NCBI GenBank assembly: GCA_030743915.1
Contig: JASLRP010000479.1
Span: 1 to 8,927 of the forward strand
Length of the DNA: 8,927 nt
Direction of reading: 5' to 3'
Source: SAR202 cluster bacterium
Lineage (GTDB): Bacteria > Chloroflexota > Dehalococcoidia > Lucifugimonadales > UBA1123
Shown here: in pieces, positions 5,775 through 8,927 of the stretch
Layout of the letters: each line of letters begins with the position of its first letter
Numbering within the stretch: position 1 is the stretch's first letter
Notes under the pieces: generated by a model
Databases searched by the model: none
The model's input: the letters and a program-made list of their open reading frames with translations, nothing else
What the model was told of the DNA's origin: nothing
Made by a program: the position numbers and the translations under genes

Positions 5775-7727
5775 ATGACGACGGAATTGTCCCCAGTGGT
5801 TTGGTCTAGCAAGTTTTTGATCTTGGCTTTGGTTATTGTACTCTCACTTGGGCTCTGGCTGGCGGCGGTCGTCCTAGCCGACACTGAGCGGCTTACAGAC
5901 ATCTTTCCCGGCGCCGGAAGTTCGAACCCTTCTGGATTGACAAATGTGGAGGGGATCCTCTTCTTCACTGCCAGAGACTACCCGCGGCCGCAGGGCCGCA
6001 ACCCTCCACCTCCACCTTCCGGAACCAACGGGAATGAGCTGTGGAAGAGCGACGGCACGACCGCCGGAACCGCCCTGATCAAGGGCATCTTTCCCGGTAG
6101 CGGCAATTCGGACCCTTTTGAATATACTGAGTTTGACGGGGCAATCTTCTTTAACGCCCAAGACTTCGATACGCGTAACCGCCGCGTTCCCCCTCCTCCC
6201 GGAGCCAAGGGGAGAGAATTGTGGAAGAGCGACGGCACCACCGCCGGAACCGTCTTGGTCAAGGACATCTTTCCCGGTAGCGGCAGTTCGGTCCCCTCTG
6301 AGTTTACGGAATCGGGCGGGACGCTCTTCTTCGCTGCCAGCAACGGCGCCGGCGGGCGTCAGTTGTGGAAGAGCGACGGCACACCCGCCGGAACTGTGCT
6401 GGTCAAGGACCTCGGAGGCACCCAAATTTTCGGGCTGACAGCGTTTGGTGGAAACCTGGTATTCAGTACCATAAGCGATTTGTGGATAAGCGACGGCACC
6501 GCCGCCGGCACCCTCAAGCTGGCCGCGGGGATCAAACCTTCCACACCGACAGTGGTGGGAACGACCCTCTTCGTTCAAGCCTTTGACGGGGCCAACGGAA
6601 GAGAGCTTTGGAAGAGTGACGGCACACCCGCCGGAACTGTGCTGGTCAAGGACATTTTCCCCGGCGGCGCCAATTCGGAATCAGAAAGTTTCACGGATGT
6701 GGGCGACACCCTGTTCTTTGCGGCAAATGACGGGATCACCGGCTCCGGGTTCAACGGGGGCGAGCTGTGGAAGAGTGATGGCACCGCCGCTGGCACCGCA
6801 CTTATCAAGGACATTCGGCCCGGCCTCCTCCCTTCGATTCCATATGATTTGACGGTCGTGGGCGGAACGCTCTTCTTTAGGGCAAACGACGGCATCAATG
6901 GGTTTGAGTTGTGGAAGAGCGACGGCACCAACGCTGGCACACTCCTAGTCAAGGACATCAATCCTGGTAGCGGCAACTCGTTTCCTCTTAATTTGACGAG
7001 TGTGGACGGGACCCGTTTCTTCCAGGCCGATGACGGGACCAACGGGGTGGAGTTGTGGAAGAGCGACGGCACCGCCGCTGGCACCGTCCTGGTCGAGGAC
7101 ATCAATATCGGTGTCGGGGACTCGAAACCTTCCGAAATGACGGCCGTGAGCGGCGCCATCTTCTTCCGGGCGGATGACGGGATAGTTGGTGCGGAACTCT
7201 GGAAGTTATTGATCGATACCACACCACCGGTAATAACCCTATTGGGTATTGATCCCGTGAACGTGATTGAGGGGGATATCTACGTTGACGACGGGGCCAC
7301 CGCATTTGACAACGTTGACGGCGACATCACCGCCAACATCGTTACCGTCAATCCAGTCGATGTTAATATCCCCGCTTCCTACACCGTGACCTACGACGTC
7401 AGCGATGCCGCGGGCAACGCGGCCGTTCAGGTCACCAGGGCGGTCAACGTAGTCACGGCGGGAGAAGCAGCCCAAAACATCGTCAACCTGATTATCGACT
7501 TGGAGCTGCCGAATGGGGTCCAGAACAGTTTGAGCGCCCCTCTAAATACAGCGTCAACAATCCTATCTGACAACAATACCAATAATGACGGGGCCGCTTG
7601 CGGAAAACTCAATGCGTTCACCAACCAAGTTGACGCGAAAGAGGGTAGTGGAAAATTAACCCAAGAGCAGGCCGACGAGTTGCGGCAAGCAGCGGACGCA
7701 ATTCAGGACTCGTTGGAGTGTACGTAA
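5775..7727 (+). CDS. Secreted ELWxxDGT-repeat beta-propeller protein with DUF5011-like and FIMAH-like C-terminal domains
   Basis: The product has 650 residues from ATG 5775. That start was chosen over TTG 5664 because of the strong promoter at 5686-5714 and GAGGAGG six bases upstream. Residues about 14-34 are a hydrophobic signal with likely cleavage at VVLA|D (35/36). Eight repeats of about 48 residues follow (about 88-473). Each starts ELWKSDGT-x-AGT, continues L-V-K-D-I-x-P-G and ends G-T-L-F-F-x-A-x-D-G. A ninth ELWK (474-478) and an opening half-repeat (about 37-70) can join head to tail, as in propellers closed by both termini. Repeat 4 (DLWISDGT) is degenerate. Residues about 482-560, from TPPVITLLG through DDGATAFDNVDGDIT to VTYDVSDAAGNA, match DUF5011/HYR-type Ig-like domains. 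The last 90 residues are helical, with AACGKLNAFTNQV and KLTQEQADELRQAADAI, and resemble the FIMAH domain. The two C-terminal cysteines could pair. There is no LPXTG or lipobox, so the protein is probably released or attached non-covalently. Its ligand is unknown. The gene diverges from the protease lipoprotein gene. Confidence 0.9.
   Translation: MTTELSPVVWSSKFLILALVIVLSLGLWLAAVVLADTERLTDIFPGAGSSNPSGLTNVEGILFFTARDYPRPQGRNPPPPPSGTNGNELWKSDGTTAGTALIKGIFPGSGNSDPFEYTEFDGAIFFNAQDFDTRNRRVPPPPGAKGRELWKSDGTTAGTVLVKDIFPGSGSSVPSEFTESGGTLFFAASNGAGGRQLWKSDGTPAGTVLVKDLGGTQIFGLTAFGGNLVFSTISDLWISDGTAAGTLKLAAGIKPSTPTVVGTTLFVQAFDGANGRELWKSDGTPAGTVLVKDIFPGGANSESESFTDVGDTLFFAANDGITGSGFNGGELWKSDGTAAGTALIKDIRPGLLPSIPYDLTVVGGTLFFRANDGINGFELWKSDGTNAGTLLVKDINPGSGNSFPLNLTSVDGTRFFQADDGTNGVELWKSDGTAAGTVLVEDINIGVGDSKPSEMTAVSGAIFFRADDGIVGAELWKLLIDTTPPVITLLGIDPVNVIEGDIYVDDGATAFDNVDGDITANIVTVNPVDVNIPASYTVTYDVSDAAGNAAVQVTRAVNVVTAGEAAQNIVNLIIDLELPNGVQNSLSAPLNTASTILSDNNTNNDGAACGKLNAFTNQVDAKEGSGKLTQEQADELRQAADAIQDSLECT
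6036..7200 (+). repeat. Tandem ELWKSDGT-encoding repeats
   Basis: Eight units of about 120 to 180 bp plus a terminal ELWK partial lie inside the secreted propeller gene. Identity extends to the DNA. The block encoding WKSDG-T is nearly the same in most units, and 36 consecutive bases are identical between units 3 (6375-6410) and 5 (6618-6653), including silent positions. Units 1 and 2 also share long near-identical stretches (6041-6110 against 6221-6290). This points to recent duplication or gene conversion. The longest units are those with proline-rich insertions. Confidence 0.9.
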
Positions 7728-7741
7728 CAGATCGAAAGCGA

Positions 7742-7798
7742 GCCGCTCAAGCGGCGCCTAGGTCTGACGCCAGATCTTTAGCGGAAGGCCGCTCTTTT
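7742..7798 (+). terminator. Candidate terminator after the ELWKSDGT gene
   Basis: AGCGG (7780-7784) and CCGCT (7789-7793) pair around AAGG and are followed by CTTTT (7794-7798), a short intrinsic-terminator pattern 52 nt past the stop. Just upstream GCCGCT (7742-7747) and AGCGGC (7750-7755) form another palindrome whose arms could also pair with those of the first stem, so two alternative folds exist. The stem is short and the T-run is only four bases, so termination strength is doubtful. Confidence 0.45.
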
Positions 7799-7827
7799 GT
7801 CAGGTCCCGCTGTTAAGATTGAACGTT

Positions 7828-7853
7828 GAAGGTCCCAAGTGATTGGGACCTTC
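7828..7853. terminator. Perfect 11-bp hairpin, possible terminator
   Basis: GAAGGTCCCAA (7828-7838) and TTGGGACCTTC (7843-7853) pair perfectly around GTGA. It is the most stable simple stem in the window and lies 100 nt past the ELWKSDGT stop. The following CTCATTTC is only weakly T-rich, and a second stem CCTCAT/ATGAGG (7853-7858 with 7864-7869) abuts it. It could be a terminator or an RNA 3'-end stabiliser. Confidence 0.5.
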
Positions 7854-8427
7854 CTCATTTCAGATGAGGACCTCACCTGAAACGCTTTTGCGCCGAACGC
7901 AATAGGTTGTCAGCCCCGAATGAACAGAACGCTAATGGAGATTCAAGCTTGGATTCGCGAGTTCCCTGAATTGCTGATTGTGTAGCCGTCTTCAAAACAG
8001 TATTGCTGCCCAATCCCCAGTTCTGTTGGCTCATATTCTTTGTCTCTATCGCGTTTCTACTGGTTCTCTGCATTTGCCACGCAAGTTCATCCGGCACACA
8101 CCATCGTTGATAGTGTGCGATCCGCGCGAACGTTATCGTCTAATCCGTAGTGAACTGTGTTATTCGATTACGTATGGATCGATGCGAGACTTTGGATAAA
8201 GGTGGGTGCAAGAGTATGCAGCAAGGTCTAGTTTCCTGGTCGAGCTACCTACGGGATTTCGGCCATGGACACAGGTTGGCTGTCCGACCAGATTCTGGTC
8301 CCTCCTGGTCGGACAATCACCGTTGCTTAGTCAAGCTTCGCGGATGTCTACGGTTTCAGGACGCCTTCTTGCCGATTGCGTTTGCAAAGGCTGCCCGAAC
8401 CAGGAGTGGGTGGCCTCAGTAAAGCGG
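7854..8427. other. Gene-less stretch before the PLP enzyme gene
   Basis: No reading frame here combines a good start, a ribosome binding site and recognisable sequence. A minus-strand frame from GTG 8097 to 7873 (74 residues) and plus-strand frames from 8150 and 8206 are open but look like chance: low-complexity composition, no ribosome binding site and overlap with the real gene on the right. The stretch holds the octamer GATAGTGT (8109-8116) and the perfect inverted repeat at 8281-8315. No U-tract terminator is evident for the minus gene ending at 8428. Confidence 0.5.
8281..8315. repeat. Perfect 11-bp inverted repeat
   Basis: TGTCCGACCAG (8281-8291) and CTGGTCGGACA (8305-8315) are exact reverse complements around a 13-nt loop that contains another CTGGTC. 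The block CCTGGTCG also occurs at 8235-8242. No T-run follows on either strand. It lies 113 nt past the stop of the minus-strand PLP enzyme gene. It may be a protein-binding site, an end of a small mobile element, or a 3' stem. Confidence 0.5.
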
Positions 8428-8927
8428 TCACACGTCCAATACGTCCCTCAAGCGGTCCGCGATGATGTGCTCCTCGCCTTCATTGAGCGTATGGACATTG
8501 ACGGTTAGTGTGTCGTCTCCCTCGGTGGCCAGCCTGATTCTTGGCGAGCCGTTTAGGACCTCGTCGTAGACCTCTTCTGCCGATTTACCGAGCGTTTCGG
8601 TGTTCAACACGACGTGAAGCATCAGCCCGACGAAGTTGTTGGTTGGCACGACCTTGGTCTCGCGCACTCCGGAAACGCCTTGAACCGCGCGCTCTATCGC
8701 CGAGAATCGAGCGCCGTATCTCACCAGGCGCTCTTCATGGTCGGTGTTGACCCATATGTCAATTGCGGTCGTAAGTCCGATGATCTCCTGCCGGTCCATC
8801 TTCATGGCTCTACCAAAGGGAGTTGGACCGATGAAGCCGTGGGCCGTGACCGCTTCGATCATGTCCTTCTTGCCGCAGACGAACCCCGTCGAGTGGGGCG
8901 CGCCCATGTACTTGCCGCCGAAGCAGA
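8428..8927 (-). CDS. SelA/DgaE-like PLP-dependent enzyme, C-terminal part (partial)
   Basis: On the minus strand the frame enters from the right edge and ends at TGA 8428-8430. It has 165 full codons, and the internal ATG at 8907 is not the start because the frame stays open upstream (CFGGKY before MGAPHSTGF). The sequence GGKYMGAPHSTGFVCGKKD aligns with the SGGK/SGDK-GPQ-TG-L-GRKD region of the SelA / D-glucosaminate-6-phosphate ammonia-lyase group of fold-type I enzymes. Lys at codon 8911-8913 should bind the pyridoxal phosphate. Downstream GRAMKMDRQEIIGLTTAID and the closing region with SPRIRL, LTVN and GEEHIIADRLRDVL are typical of the small C-terminal domain. The large domain lies outside the window. 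Members of this group act as selenocysteine synthases, ammonia-lyases or related eliminases in the cytoplasm. A metabolic lyase is more likely here than true SelA, but the visible part cannot settle it. Confidence 0.85.
   Translation of the reverse strand, partial: CFGGKYMGAPHSTGFVCGKKDMIEAVTAHGFIGPTPFGRAMKMDRQEIIGLTTAIDIWVNTDHEERLVRYGARFSAIERAVQGVSGVRETKVVPTNNFVGLMLHVVLNTETLGKSAEEVYDEVLNGSPRIRLATEGDDTLTVNVHTLNEGEEHIIADRLRDVLDV

Noticed and set aside
5874..6578. 234-codon minus-strand ORF
   Set aside because: It is the antisense of the ELWKSDGT repeats. Its length follows from the repeated codons, and its sequence is a repetitive Gly/Ala/Pro pattern.
6036..7200. Regularly spaced repeats as a possible CRISPR array
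   Set aside because: The repeats are in frame, encode ELWKSDGT units and vary as protein repeats do. Units are 120 bp or longer and have no spacer pattern.
6575..7222. 215-codon minus-strand ORF
   Set aside because: It is another antisense shadow of the ELWKSDGT repeats, with repetitive SLFHNS-type sequence mirroring the sense repeats.
7873..8097. 74-codon minus-strand ORF starting at GTG
   Set aside because: There is no ribosome binding site, no recognisable sequence and no codon preference distinct from non-coding DNA. It was left inside the gene-less stretch.
8150..8508. Overlapping plus-strand ORFs of 90 and 100 codons
   Set aside because: They overlap each other. The second also runs antisense into the PLP enzyme gene. 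Neither has start signals or recognisable motifs.
8428..8907. Complete 159-residue protein starting at ATG 8907
   Set aside because: The frame stays open upstream to the window edge and the conserved GGK motif lies before that ATG, so it is an internal methionine of a longer enzyme.

Overview
The window looks like chromosomal DNA of a free-living bacterium of mixed base composition, with a low gene density: four gene-less stretches of roughly 0.3 to 0.8 kb separate the genes. The style of the secreted proteins suggests a Chloroflexota lineage (SAR202 or Dehalococcoidia-like). They have lipoboxes followed by long Thr/Pro/Ala/Val linkers, tandem Ig-like domains with DEFGN motifs, and WSPDG propellers. 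The other end carries a SelA/DgaE-type PLP enzyme. This assignment rests on recognised style, not on a marker gene.

Layout. At the left edge (1-231, minus strand) lie the first 15 codons of a gene that runs out of the window, and upstream of it a 36-codon ORF with an excellent ribosome binding site. The 36-codon ORF resembles the first residues of a tyrosine recombinase and is probably a remnant. A small lipoprotein gene follows on the plus strand (482-1093). A 497-bp convergent intergenic region then holds several inverted repeats and the second copy of a diverged direct repeat whose first copy is near 258-300.

The centre is a 1120-residue minus-strand lipoprotein (1590-4952). It joins a PKD domain, five Ig-like domains, a TolB-like WSPDG propeller and a C-terminal HtrA-type trypsin-like protease with an intact His/Asp/Ser triad. 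Transcribed away from it is a plus-strand secreted protein (5775-7727) built of ELWKSDGT propeller repeats, a DUF5011-type Ig-like domain and a helical FIMAH-like C-terminus. The 822-bp gap between these two genes carries a near-consensus sigma-70 promoter for the plus gene, a plausible promoter for the minus gene, and an open frame of unknown identity interrupted by one TAA.

Downstream of 7727 are several hairpins, including terminator candidates, and about 570 bp with no convincing gene. The right edge (8428-8927, minus strand) is the C-terminal part of a SelA/DgaE-like PLP-dependent enzyme. It includes the GGK motif expected to hold the cofactor.

Taken together, the centre of the window encodes cell-surface or secreted machinery: two unrelated beta-propeller proteins diverge from one promoter region, one carrying its own protease, with a small lipoprotein convergent to the protease gene. 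No metabolic pathway is evident. No RNA gene, CRISPR array or intact transposase was found.
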